Source of the DNA: Sphingobium sp. V4
GTDB lineage: Bacteria > Pseudomonadota > Alphaproteobacteria > Sphingomonadales > Sphingomonadaceae
DNA: 64,000 bases
Assembly (NCBI RefSeq): GCF_029590555.1
Contig: NZ_CP081001.1
Span: 992,001 to 1,056,000 of the forward strand
Direction of reading: 5' to 3'
Under the pieces are notes generated by a model, which saw nothing but the letters and a program-made list of their open reading frames with translations, searched no databases and had not been told where the DNA came from. Within the stretch, counting starts at the first letter, position 1. Each line of letters begins with the position of its first letter. A program made the translations under genes and the position numbers. Of this stretch, positions 18,151 through 26,385 are shown piece by piece.

Positions 18151-18801
18151 TCAGCCCCAGGGCTTTTCCCGATACCATTTGGTGATGACATGCTTGACGC
18201 CGCTGCGCACCTTCATGCCGTGGTGCAGGCTGGCGGGATTGGGCTCGCCCGGCGCGATCCGGTTGTTCCAGGCGAGCAGCTTGCCGGTTTCGGGCTGGAC
18301 CGTCTTGCCGACCTTGGGGAAGCGCGTCGCGCCGCCGGCCGCCGGTTGGTTGAGATAGACCATCAGCGTCCAGGTGCGATTGCCCGCCACCGAGCAATAT
18401 CTGGCGAAGTCCGCGCCCTTGGGGTCGAAATAGTCCGTATGGGCCTTGAACTCCTGCCCGACGGCGTAGCGCTGGCCCTGGATCGGTTCGCCGAAAATCG
18501 GGTCTACGCCGGCGAACGCGGCCAGCTTGGCGTCGATCGCGGCGACGAAGGCATCGGCCGGGTCGAGGTCGCAGGTTTCGCTCGTGCGGAAATAGCCGTC
18601 GCCATTGGCGTCAGCGATCGTCGAGGGACGGCGGTCCGCTTCGATCCGATCGACCAGCGCGGCGCATTCCTCCGCCGAGAGGAACTGGCGCTGGATGAAC
18701 AGGGTGAGGTCGCGGCTGGGCAGCTTCTGCACGCGGGTATGCCCCGCGATCCACGCCGGATCGGCATCGGCGGCCCTGGGATGATCGGAAATATCGGACA
18801 T
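18151..18801 (-). CDS. 2-oxoglutarate/Fe(II) oxygenase, prolyl 4-hydroxylase type
   Basis: This protein of 216 residues has the double-stranded beta-helix core of P4HA-like dioxygenases. Iron ligands are the HxD of FKAHTDYFDP and the distal His in ASLHHGMKV. The lysine of VKHVITKWYREKPWG would hold 2-oxoglutarate. ATG 18801 (MSDISDHPRAA) is chosen; the open frame extends 25 codons upstream. The target is unknown: prolyl or other side-chain hydroxylation of a protein is usual for the family. It is divergent from the T2SS operon, with the Pho box of that operon in between. Confidence 0.88.
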   Translation of the reverse strand: MSDISDHPRAADADPAWIAGHTRVQKLPSRDLTLFIQRQFLSAEECAALVDRIEADRRPSTIADANGDGYFRTSETCDLDPADAFVAAIDAKLAAFAGVDPIFGEPIQGQRYAVGQEFKAHTDYFDPKGADFARYCSVAGNRTWTLMVYLNQPAAGGATRFPKVGKTVQPETGKLLAWNNRIAPGEPNPASLHHGMKVRSGVKHVITKWYREKPWG

Positions 18802-18898
18802 GACGGACCTCGCATGAATGCGGCGCGCCTCTGGCACAATTCGCCGCCTAGCTATCGTTGACGGCACGAAATGCAAGCATCCTTCCTTGTCGTCCTGC

Positions 18899-18931
18899 CT
18901 GTCATATTATGGTCACATAAGTGTCATTTCA
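18899..18931 (+). promoter_or_regulatory. Pho box upstream of the T2SS operon
   Basis: Three consecutive 11-nt units occur here: CTGTCAT+ATTA at 18899, TGGTCAC+ATAA at 18910 and GTGTCAT+TTCA at 18921. Each has the TGTCA/GGTCA core and an A/T-rich 4-nt spacer. This is the PhoB-binding arrangement. It ends 56 bp before gspC and faces it, so phosphate limitation probably induces the secretion operon. It is among the clearest regulatory sites in the window. Confidence 0.82.
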
Positions 18932-18987
18932 GAGTAAGAAGATGTGCCTAGCAGGCAGGCGGGACTTCGAGGGGGCGATCCAATATC

Positions 18988-19830
18988 ATGCGCGTGCCGT
19001 TTGGCGACAAAGTCCGGGGCCTGAAAACAGGCGTGCCGTCGATCGACTGGCTGAAGCTGGGAGAGCGCGCGTTGCTGGCGCTGCTGGCGTTGCAGGTCGT
19101 GCGGTTCATCTGGGTGCTGTTGACGCCGGTCGGCAGTTTCGGCCTTTGGGAAGGCCGGCAGGCACAGCTTCTTTCGTCCAGCGCGCGGACGGCCCTGTTC
19201 GCCAGTTTCGATCCCTTTTTCCGGTCCGATGCGCCGCAGCAGGCGGGGGGCGGCGTCGTCACTTCGCTGGCGCTGACCGTCTACGGCATCCGCCTCAATG
19301 AAGGATCGGGACTGGGATCGGCGATCATCGCGACACCCGACGGTGTGCAGAACAGCTTTGCGGTCGGCGACGAGATATTGCCCGGCGTGGTGTTGAAGGC
19401 GGTTGCCTTCGACCATGTGACGATCGACCGGGGCGGCGCGGCGGAGCAGGTCTTCCTCGACCAGTCGATCCCTGCGCCCTCCGCAGCGACGCCTGTCCCG
19501 GCATCGGGCGAAGGCTGGCAGAGCGCCGCGCCGCCACCGCCCGCGCCTCCCGGCGTGGATGCGCCCACGGCCGACAGCCTGAAGCGCGACATCGGCTTTG
19601 TCCCCCGGATGCAGAATGGCCGCGTGACCGGACTGGCCGTCCTGTCCAGGGGACCGGCCTTCGCCAATGCCGGTTTCAAGCCGGGCGACATCGTGACCCA
19701 GGTCGATGGCCAGCCCGTCGCCACCATGCAGAATATCCAGAGCAGGATCGCGCCTGGCGCGCGGCTTGCCCTGACCGTCGAGCGCGGCGCCGCCGTCGCC
19801 TCCGTCAACATCATAGTGCAAGGCCAATGA
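18988..19830 (+). CDS. gspC: Type II secretion protein GspC
   Basis: This inner-membrane protein of 280 residues links the inner-membrane platform to the secretin. It has a single transmembrane segment near residues 28-48 (LLALLALQVVRFIWVLL). A periplasmic HR domain follows (about 85-160, SLALTVYGIRLNEG through AFDHVTIDRGG). A proline-rich spacer leads to a C-terminal PDZ domain (GRVTGLAVLSRGPAFANAGFKPGDIVTQVDGQPV). Its stop overlaps gspD (ATGA). First gene of the 13-gene T2SS operon under the Pho box. Confidence 0.92.
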   Translation: MRVPFGDKVRGLKTGVPSIDWLKLGERALLALLALQVVRFIWVLLTPVGSFGLWEGRQAQLLSSSARTALFASFDPFFRSDAPQQAGGGVVTSLALTVYGIRLNEGSGLGSAIIATPDGVQNSFAVGDEILPGVVLKAVAFDHVTIDRGGAAEQVFLDQSIPAPSAATPVPASGEGWQSAAPPPPAPPGVDAPTADSLKRDIGFVPRMQNGRVTGLAVLSRGPAFANAGFKPGDIVTQVDGQPVATMQNIQSRIAPGARLALTVERGAAVASVNIIVQGQ

Positions 19831-22043
19831 CCCGAAAACTCCTCCTCTCTGCCGCCATGGCCCTTGCACTTGCTGCGCCCATCGCCACGCCCGTGCTGGC
19901 GCAACAGACGCTCAACGTGCGTGACGCCGACATCCGAGCCTTCATCCAGGATGCGGCGCGCGTCACCGGCCGCACCTTCATCATCGACAATCGGGTGCAG
20001 GGGAAGGTGTCGGTCGTGACCGACCGGCCGTTGAGCCGATCCGAATATTTCGAGATTTTCCTGTCGACCCTGCGCGCCAATGGCCTGGTCGCGGTGCCGG
20101 CGCCGGGCGGCGCCTATCGCATCCAGCCGGCGGACGGCGCGGCGGGCCAGCCGAGCGGCGTAGGGAGGGCGGCGAACCGCAACAGCTTCGTCACCGAAGT
20201 CTTCCGCCTGCGCTCGATCGACGCGGCGAGCGCGCTGGAAACGCTGCGCCCCCTGGTCAGCAAGGACGGGTCGGTCACGGCCAACCGGGCCGGAAACAGC
20301 GTGGTCGTGGCCGACTATGCCGACAATATCGCGCGCATCCGCCAGGTGATCGCCCGGATCGATCGCGATACGGCAGCGACGCAGATGGTGACGCTCAGAA
20401 ATGCCGGCGCGCGCGAGATCGCGACCTCGCTCCAGGCGCTGGTCGGCAGCGGCGGCAGCGGCGAGAATGCCGCGCCCGCCGCCGCGACGGTGGTGCCGAT
20501 CGACAGCAGCAATGCGGTGGCGATCCGGGGTGACGCCAACACCGTCGCGCGGCTGGCCAACATGGCGCGCGAACTGGACCGGCAGGCTGCGAGCGGAACC
20601 GAAATCCGCGTCTACTGGCTGGAATATGCCGACGCGGAAAAGCTGCTGCCGGTGTTGCAGCAACTGATCGGCCAGTCGAGCAGCCAGCCGGTGACGGCGT
20701 CCACCCCGGCGGCGGGCGGGCAGGGGGCTGCACCCGCATCGCAGGCGGCGGTCGCGGTGGCGGCGCCATCCTCCTCCTCATCGTCATCATCCGGCAGCGG
20801 CATTTCGACGCGTGGCCCGGCGATCGTCACCCGCTATGAAGGCGCCAACGCCATCATCGTCGCCGCCAACAGCGACGTGCAGCGGATGCTGGGCGAGACG
20901 ATCCGCCAGATCGACACCCGTCGCGAGCAGGTGCTGGTGGAAGCGATCATCGTCGAGATCAGCGACGCCGCCGCCAAGAAGCTGGGCGTCCAGTTCCTGA
21001 TCGGCAGCACGTCGACCGGCTTTGCCGCGACCAATTACAGCAACGCCTCGCCCAATCTGCTGACACTGGCGGGGGCGGTGGCGGCCGACCGGCTGGGCAC
21101 GACCAAGACGACAGTGGTGGCGGCCGACGGCTCCACCACGACGACCGAGACGCAGACCAACAGCGATCTCGCCAGCACGCTCCAGCAGGCGGCGGTCAGC
21201 AGTCTGCAAAGCGCGACCGGCGCGATCGCGGGGCTGGGCGGCAGCATCGGCGGCAACGGCATTTTCGGCGCGATCATCAATGCGGTAAAGTCCGACACGG
21301 AAAGCAACCTGCTGTCCACGCCGTCCGTCATGACGCTGGATAACCAGAAGGCTTCGATCCTGGTGGGCCAGCAGGTGCCGATCACGACCGGCGAGGCGCT
21401 GAGCCAGAATTTCGACAATCAGTTCCGGACCGTGCAGCGGCAGGATGTCGGCATCAAGCTGGAGGTGAAGCCGCAGATCAATACGGGCGGCGCGATCAAG
21501 CTGTTCCTGAAGCAGGAAGTTTCGAGCGTAGCCGGGCCGGTTTCGAACAGCAACAGCGACCTCATCATCAACAAGCGCGAGATCGAGACGACCGTGACGG
21601 TCGACGATGGCGAAATCCTCGCGCTGGGCGGGCTGCTGGACGATAATGAGCGCAAGACGATCGAGCGCATCCCGCTGCTGTCGGACATTCCCGGCCTTGG
21701 CGAATTGTTCAAGTCGCGCAGCAAGAGCCGGACCAAGACCAACCTCATGGTCTTCATCCGGCCCACGATACTGCGGTCCAAGGAGGATGCGCAGAAGCTG
21801 ACGCAGCAGCGCTATGGCTATATTCGCGGGATGCAGTTGCAGCGCGATCCCGATGCGGAGCCGACGATCGACGAACTGGTGCGCGACTATATGGGCGCCG
21901 CCCCGCCGATCGCCGCGCCACTGCCGGGCGATGCGGTGGTGCAGCCGGCCGCCACGGCGCCGCAGGTCATCGAGCCGACTGTCCGCCAGTCGAGCGGCGT
22001 CGTGCGGCCGGTCGAGATACCGCCAGGCGGAGAAAAGAAGTGA
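19827..22043 (+). CDS. gspD: Type II secretion secretin GspD
   Basis: This outer-membrane secretin of 738 residues has a signal peptide (LLLSAAMALALAAPIATPVLAQQ). N0 follows (LNVRDADIRAFIQDAARVTGRTFIID), then N1-N3 domains and a Ser-rich linker near residue 320. The secretin core shows VEAIIVEISDAAAKKLGVQF, VPITTGE and VDDGEILALGGLLDD. A periplasmic-facing tail ends in GGEKK, rich in Pro/Val. It forms the channel through which folded exoproteins leave. It starts inside gspC and ends inside the gspE start (GTGA). Confidence 0.96.
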   Translation: MTRKLLLSAAMALALAAPIATPVLAQQTLNVRDADIRAFIQDAARVTGRTFIIDNRVQGKVSVVTDRPLSRSEYFEIFLSTLRANGLVAVPAPGGAYRIQPADGAAGQPSGVGRAANRNSFVTEVFRLRSIDAASALETLRPLVSKDGSVTANRAGNSVVVADYADNIARIRQVIARIDRDTAATQMVTLRNAGAREIATSLQALVGSGGSGENAAPAAATVVPIDSSNAVAIRGDANTVARLANMARELDRQAASGTEIRVYWLEYADAEKLLPVLQQLIGQSSSQPVTASTPAAGGQGAAPASQAAVAVAAPSSSSSSSSGSGISTRGPAIVTRYEGANAIIVAANSDVQRMLGETIRQIDTRREQVLVEAIIVEISDAAAKKLGVQFLIGSTSTGFAATNYSNASPNLLTLAGAVAADRLGTTKTTVVAADGSTTTTETQTNSDLASTLQQAAVSSLQSATGAIAGLGGSIGGNGIFGAIINAVKSDTESNLLSTPSVMTLDNQKASILVGQQVPITTGEALSQNFDNQFRTVQRQDVGIKLEVKPQINTGGAIKLFLKQEVSSVAGPVSNSNSDLIINKREIETTVTVDDGEILALGGLLDDNERKTIERIPLLSDIPGLGELFKSRSKSRTKTNLMVFIRPTILRSKEDAQKLTQQRYGYIRGMQLQRDPDAEPTIDELVRDYMGAAPPIAAPLPGDAVVQPAATAPQVIEPTVRQSSGVVRPVEIPPGGEKK

Positions 22044-23581
22044 GCGACACGGATCAGGGCGAAGTTATTTCCCCGGTCATCCCGCCGCGTCCGATCGACA
22101 TTCCCTACAGCTTCGCGCGCAAGCATGGCGTCGTGCTGCTGCCGCCCGAGGACGACCGGCTGACCATCGCAGTGCGCGAGGGCAGCGACCCGCGTGTCCT
22201 GCTGGAAGTGCGGCGGCATCTGGCGCGCAGTTTCGACGTGCGTTTCGTCGAGGCTGCGCAGTTCGACCGCCACCTGTCCGACCATTATGCGATGGAAGGC
22301 AGCGCGGCGGCGATGGCGGGATCGCTGGAGGTCGGCGCGGACGAACTGGACATATTGGCCGCCGATATTCCGACCGCCGACGACCTGCTCGACAGCGCGG
22401 ACGATGCCCCGGCCATCCGCCTGATCAACGGCATCATCGCCGAGGCCGCGCGGCAGGGCGTGTCGGACATTCATATCGAGCCCTATGAGACGGGCCTGGT
22501 CGTGCGGATGCGGATCGACGGCGTGCTGCGCGAGACGCTGCGGATGCCGCCGCACGTTGCGCCGGTGGTGGTCAGCCGCATCAAGGTGATGGCGCGGCTG
22601 GACATTGCCGAGCGGCGTGTGCCGCAGGACGGACGCATCGGCCTGACCCTGGGCGGGAAGCTGCTCGACGTGCGTGTTTCGACCCTGCCGAGCCGGGCGG
22701 GCGAACGGGTGGTGCTGCGTATTCTCGACAAGGAGAATGCGGGCATGAACCTGGATCTGCTGGGCATGACCGGCGCGCCCGATCGCATCTTCCGCGAAGG
22801 GTTGAGCGAGCCGAACGGCATCATCCTGGTCACCGGTCCGACCGGTTCGGGCAAGACGACGACGCTCTATGCGGGCCTGCGCCAGCTGAACGATGGGTCG
22901 CGCAATATCCTGACGGTGGAAGACCCGGTCGAATATGCGATCGAGGGTGTCGGCCAGACGCAGGTCAACGCCAAGGTCGGCCTGACCTTCGCGGCGGGGC
23001 TCCGCGCCATCCTGCGCCAGGACCCGGACGTGGTGATGGTCGGCGAAATCCGCGACCGGGAGACGGCCGAGATCGCGGTGCAGGCGTCGCTGACGGGGCA
23101 TCTGGTGCTGTCCACCGTGCATACCAATGATGCCGTCGGCGCGATTACCCGGATGCGGGACATGCGGGTCGAGCCATTCCTGCTGGCGTCCACCTTGCGC
23201 GCGGTGATCGCGCAGCGGCTGGTGCGCCGCCTCTGCCAGCATTGTCGCGAGCCGGTGCAGGCGGACAAGTCGGCCAGTGCGCTGCTGGGCTTCGATCCGG
23301 GCACCATCATCTACAAGGCGCGTGGCTGCGACCAGTGCAGCGGCACCGGCTACAAGGGACGGATCGGCGTGTTCGAGGCCATCCGCGTCGACGACACGAT
23401 CCGCCGCCTGATCAACGACGGTGGCGATGAATCGCTGATCGCGCGCCATGCCTTCCTGAATGCGCCGAACCTGGGGTCGGCGGCGCGCGCGCTGGTGCGC
23501 GACGGCCAGACCACGGCGGAAGAAGCCATCCGCGTGTCGCGCCGCGACGCGACCGAGGTGGAAACCATCACCGATGGCTGA
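22040..23581 (+). CDS. gspE: Type II secretion ATPase GspE
   Basis: This cytoplasmic hexameric ATPase of 513 residues powers pseudopilus assembly. Walker A is GPTGSGKTTTL near residue 266. The Asp box is LTVEDPVEY, Walker B is DPDVVMVGEIRDRETAE and the His box is GHLVLSTVHTND. A tetra-cysteine zinc motif (CQHC ... CDQC) is typical of the GspE/PilB group. It starts with GTG at 22040, overlapping gspD. The stop overlaps the ATG of gspF by 8 nt. Confidence 0.96.
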   Translation: MSDTDQGEVISPVIPPRPIDIPYSFARKHGVVLLPPEDDRLTIAVREGSDPRVLLEVRRHLARSFDVRFVEAAQFDRHLSDHYAMEGSAAAMAGSLEVGADELDILAADIPTADDLLDSADDAPAIRLINGIIAEAARQGVSDIHIEPYETGLVVRMRIDGVLRETLRMPPHVAPVVVSRIKVMARLDIAERRVPQDGRIGLTLGGKLLDVRVSTLPSRAGERVVLRILDKENAGMNLDLLGMTGAPDRIFREGLSEPNGIILVTGPTGSGKTTTLYAGLRQLNDGSRNILTVEDPVEYAIEGVGQTQVNAKVGLTFAAGLRAILRQDPDVVMVGEIRDRETAEIAVQASLTGHLVLSTVHTNDAVGAITRMRDMRVEPFLLASTLRAVIAQRLVRRLCQHCREPVQADKSASALLGFDPGTIIYKARGCDQCSGTGYKGRIGVFEAIRVDDTIRRLINDGGDESLIARHAFLNAPNLGSAARALVRDGQTTAEEAIRVSRRDATEVETITDG

Positions 23582-24791
23582 TTTCGACTATGTAGCGATC
23601 GACCCGGCGGGCAAGGAGCGCAAGGGCGCGATCAGGGCCGAGACGATCGACGATGCGCGCGCCAGGCTGGACGCGCGCAAGCTGTTCGTCGTGCGGTTGG
23701 AGCCGGGCGCGGTCGAGGCAGCGCGCAAGCGCGCGGGCCTGTCGCTGCGGGCGCCGCGCCTCAGCGCCAAGGAACTGACTCTCTTCACCCGCCAGCTGTC
23801 GACGCTGATCCAGGTCAGCCCGCTGGAGGAATCGCTGCGGACGATTGGCCGCCAGAGCGAACAGGCCCATGTCCGCGCGATCGTGGGCAAGGTGCATTCG
23901 GGCGTGCTGGAGGGGCGGCGGCTGGCCGATGCGCTGGGCGCGGAGCCGAAGAGCTTTCCGCCCCTCTATCGGGCGATGATCTCGGCCGGCGAAAGCTCTG
24001 GCAGCCTGCCGACGATCATGGAGCGCCTGTCCGACCTGATGGAACGGCAGGCGGTGATTCGGTCCAAGGTGCTGACCGCCATCGCCTATCCCTCCGTCCT
24101 GGCGGCCTTTGCCGTCTGCGTGGTGGCCGCGCTGATGATCTTCGTCGTGCCCAAGGTGGTCGAGCAGTTCGATACTGTCGGCCAGGAACTGCCGTTGCTG
24201 ACTCGGCTGGTGATGGGCGTGTCGGCTTTCCTCGCCGGCTATTGGTGGCTGCTGCTGATCCTGCTGCTGCTGGCCGGAGCCGGGTTCTGGCGCGCGATGA
24301 AGGTCGAGAGTTTCCGCTATCGTTTCGATGCGATGCTGCTGGGCCTGCCCCTGCTGGGGCGGTTGATTCGCGACTTACATGCCGCGCGAATGGCGCGGAC
24401 GCTTTCTACCATGGTGGCGAGCCGCCTGCCGTTGATGGAAGGCCTGTCGCTGACTGCCAACACCGTGCATAATCGCGTTCTGCGCAAGGCGTCGGACGAG
24501 ATTGTCGAGGCGATCCGGGGCGGTGGCAGTCTGTCGGCGGCGCTGCGCCGGGCGGGCGTCTTTCCGCCCCTGCTTGTCTATCTGGCGGCGAGCGGCGAAA
24601 GCGCGGGGCGGCTCGATACGATGCTGGAACGCGCCGCCGACTATCTGGAGCGCGAATTTGACAGCTTCACCTCCACAGCGCTTGCGATGCTGGAGCCGGT
24701 GATCATCATACTGATGGGCGGCATCGTCGCCGTCATCATCCTGTCCATCCTGCTGCCGATCTTGCAGCTGCAAAGCCTGACCGGGGCTTGA
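23574..24791 (+). CDS. gspF: Type II secretion inner-membrane platform protein GspF
   Basis: This polytopic protein of 405 residues starts MADFDYVAIDPAGKERKG. It carries two T2SSF domains (FTRQLSTLIQVSPLEESLRT and ARTLSTMVASRLPLMEGLS) and three membrane helices near residues 170-195, 220-240 and 375-395. It connects the GspE ATPase with the growing pseudopilus. ATG 23574 is preferred to the earlier open frame, which would run through the end of gspE. Length matches the family. Confidence 0.95.
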   Translation: MADFDYVAIDPAGKERKGAIRAETIDDARARLDARKLFVVRLEPGAVEAARKRAGLSLRAPRLSAKELTLFTRQLSTLIQVSPLEESLRTIGRQSEQAHVRAIVGKVHSGVLEGRRLADALGAEPKSFPPLYRAMISAGESSGSLPTIMERLSDLMERQAVIRSKVLTAIAYPSVLAAFAVCVVAALMIFVVPKVVEQFDTVGQELPLLTRLVMGVSAFLAGYWWLLLILLLLAGAGFWRAMKVESFRYRFDAMLLGLPLLGRLIRDLHAARMARTLSTMVASRLPLMEGLSLTANTVHNRVLRKASDEIVEAIRGGGSLSAALRRAGVFPPLLVYLAASGESAGRLDTMLERAADYLEREFDSFTSTALAMLEPVIIILMGGIVAVIILSILLPILQLQSLTGA

Positions 24792-24802
24792 AGGAGTTGA
24801 AT

Positions 24803-25426
24803 ATGTTCAAACGAAAATCCCTTCGGGCCGAGCTTGCCGAAGCCCTTTCCTTCTTCGATAAGAAAGTGAGGCCCTTCGACAGCCTGAGGACGAACGGTGA
24901 CAAGAGGTCCGGTGAAGCTGGTTTCACCCGCGTGAGGCGTTCCGCCGAAATCGGCCTCATGTCTTCGAGGCGTTCCGCCGAACACGGCTTCACATTTTCG
25001 AAGCGTTCCGCCGAACACGGCTTCACTCTGGTCGAACTGATGGTCGTGATCGTCATTATCGGCCTGTTGGCGACGATCGTGGCGATCAACGTCATTCCCG
25101 CGACCGACACCGCCCGGATCGAGAAGGCCAAGGCTGATATTTCGACCATCGAGCAGGCGCTGGAGCAATATCGGCTCGACAATCTGACCTATCCGGCAGC
25201 GAGCGACGGCTTGCAGGCGCTGCTCAACCCGCCGGCATCGCTGGCCCAGCCCCAGCGCTACCGGCGCGGCGGCTATATCAAGAAGCTGCCTGACGATCCG
25301 TGGGGTCGCGCCTATCTCTACAACGTGCCGGGGCGCCGGGGCGCGTTCGACATCAGCTCGCTGGGCGCCGATGGCCAGCCGGGTGGCGAGAATGAGAATG
25401 CGGACATCTTCTCCAGCGAACTCTGA
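24803..25426 (+). CDS. gspG: Major pseudopilin GspG with a 73-residue repeat-bearing leader
   Basis: GspG is the main subunit of the T2SS pseudopilus. The mature part (FTLVELMVVIVIIGLLATIVAIN then a calcium-type C-terminus, DPWGRAYLY, about 134 residues) is normal. The leader is not: 73 residues instead of the usual 6-10 precede Gly73-Phe74. It contains four 11-residue tandem units (RSGEAGFTRVR, RSAEIGLMSSR, RSAEHGFTFSK, RSAEHGFTLVE). AAGGAG at 24791 sits 6 nt before ATG 24803, so translation should begin there and read through all repeats; an internal ATG at 24959 is an alternative start with no ribosome site seen. A dispersed-repeat-like palindrome lies in the leader at 24872-24897. GspO would cut at the last G-F. 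Confidence 0.92.
   Translation: MFKRKSLRAELAEALSFFDKKVRPFDSLRTNGDKRSGEAGFTRVRRSAEIGLMSSRRSAEHGFTFSKRSAEHGFTLVELMVVIVIIGLLATIVAINVIPATDTARIEKAKADISTIEQALEQYRLDNLTYPAASDGLQALLNPPASLAQPQRYRRGGYIKKLPDDPWGRAYLYNVPGRRGAFDISSLGADGQPGGENENADIFSSEL
24872..24897. repeat. Dispersed-repeat-like element inside the gspG leader
   Basis: The sequence runs from CCCTTCGACAG to GGACGAACGG. It resembles, from memory, the abundant intergenic repeat of sphingomonad genomes built on CCTTCGACAGG...CAGGACGAACGG. Here it is translated in frame as RPFDSLRTNG. A second related stretch (CCTTCGGGCC..GCTTGCCGAAG) lies just upstream, near 24820-24843. Confidence 0.5.
24905..25036 (+). repeat. Four 33-bp tandem repeats in gspG
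   Basis: Units lie at 24905-24937, 24938-24970, 24971-25003 and 25004-25036. Each encodes an 11-residue unit based on RSAEHGFT. Units 3 and 4 are almost identical over CGTTCCGCCGAACACGGC; units 1 and 2 have diverged. The period is exact and keeps the frame. Only the last copy leads into the pilin helix. Confidence 0.92.
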
Positions 25427-25439
25427 AGCGAGGCGACGC

Positions 25440-25988
25440 ATGGGGCGGCGGGGCGCTGCCTTCGCGGGGACGCGCTCGCGTGCCAGCGGGCGCGGCGTCA
25501 CGCTTTTGGGACGTTCTGCCCAGCAGAGCTTCACGCTTGCGGTGCGTTCCGCTCAACAAGGCTTCACGCTGTTGGAACTGATGGTCGTGCTGACGATCAT
25601 CGGCTTCATTTCGGCTGCCGTCATACTCGCCATCCCCGACCCGCGTGGCCGGGTGATCGAGGATGCCGACCGCTTCGCCGCGCGCGTCGCCGCCGCGCGC
25701 GACGAAGCGGTCGTCACCGCACGCCCCATGGGGCTTTGGGTGTCCGCCTCCGGCTATGGCTTCCAGCGCCGCGAGGGCGGCCAGTGGGCGGAGATAGAGG
25801 ACAAGCCCTTTGGCACCGCCAACTGGAAAAGCGGCACGCGCGCACTGGTGGGCAAGGACGGACGCCAGCAGATCGCGTTTGACGGCACCGGCCTTCCCAC
25901 TGATCCGCTGACCGTGACGCTGGCGCGCGAGGGCGAGCGTGTGTCCGTGACCGTCGACATGGCGGGGAAGGTCATGGTCGGTGGCTAG
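25440..25988 (+). CDS. gspH: Minor pseudopilin GspH with repeated leader
   Basis: This minor pseudopilin of 182 residues has its cleavage site at Gly41-Phe42 (QQGFTLLELMVVLTIIGF), followed by a beta-rich GspH/FimT domain. The leader contains three 11-residue units, RASGRGVTLLG, RSAQQSFTLAV and RSAQQGFTLLE. The second has Ser in place of the cleaved Gly, so only the last is a valid prepilin site. ATG 25440 is chosen; the frame also opens inside gspG. The stop overlaps the GTG start of gspI. Confidence 0.9.
   Translation: MGRRGAAFAGTRSRASGRGVTLLGRSAQQSFTLAVRSAQQGFTLLELMVVLTIIGFISAAVILAIPDPRGRVIEDADRFAARVAAARDEAVVTARPMGLWVSASGYGFQRREGGQWAEIEDKPFGTANWKSGTRALVGKDGRQQIAFDGTGLPTDPLTVTLAREGERVSVTVDMAGKVMVGG
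25479..25577 (+). repeat. Three 33-bp tandem repeats in gspH
   Basis: Units lie at 25479-25511 (diverged), 25512-25544 and 25545-25577, with the same 33-bp period as in gspG. The recurring core is CGTTC(C/T)GC(C/T)CA(G/A)CA. Confidence 0.85.
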
Positions 25989-26385
25989 AGGCGACAAGAG
26001 CGACGCGGGTTTGCCCCCCTTACGGACTTCCGCCGAACACGGCTTCACGCTGCTCGAAATGCTGGTCGCCCTGGCAGTGTTCAGCCTGGCCGCGCTGGCA
26101 CTGGTACGCTTGCAGGGCGTGACGCTGCGGACGGCGGCGGACCTCGACAGCAAGGCGCTGGGCCAGATCGTCGCGCGCAACCTGATGGTCGAGGCGCAGA
26201 CGGACCCCGCGCCGCCTTCGATCGGCGAGCAGGATGGCGAGGTCGAAAATGGCGGTCGGCGTTGGCACTGGAGCCGCAGCGTGAGGGCCACGGACGACAA
26301 GCGTCTGTTGCAGGTCGACCTGACCATCGACGGCCAGCCGGGCGCCTCGCCCGTGGTCTTGAGTTTCATCCGGGTTGTCGAGTGA
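25981..26385 (+). CDS. gspI: Minor pseudopilin GspI
   Basis: This minor pseudopilin of 134 residues starts from GTG inside the end of gspH. Its leader is 21 residues and ends TSAEHG, one copy of the sequence repeated in gspG; FTLLEMLVALAVFSLAALAL is the membrane helix. GspI nucleates the pseudopilus tip with GspJ and GspK. Its stop overlaps the gspJ ATG by one base (TGATG). Confidence 0.92.
   Translation: MARGDKSDAGLPPLRTSAEHGFTLLEMLVALAVFSLAALALVRLQGVTLRTAADLDSKALGQIVARNLMVEAQTDPAPPSIGEQDGEVENGGRRWHWSRSVRATDDKRLLQVDLTIDGQPGASPVVLSFIRVVE

Noticed and set aside
21887..23449. A 520-residue minus-strand frame opposite gspE
   Set aside because: It is antisense to GspE Walker and His boxes, with no recognisable fold.
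24905..25036. CRISPR array
   Set aside because: The 33-bp units are directly adjacent without unique spacers, lie inside gspG and keep the reading frame; no cas genes are present.
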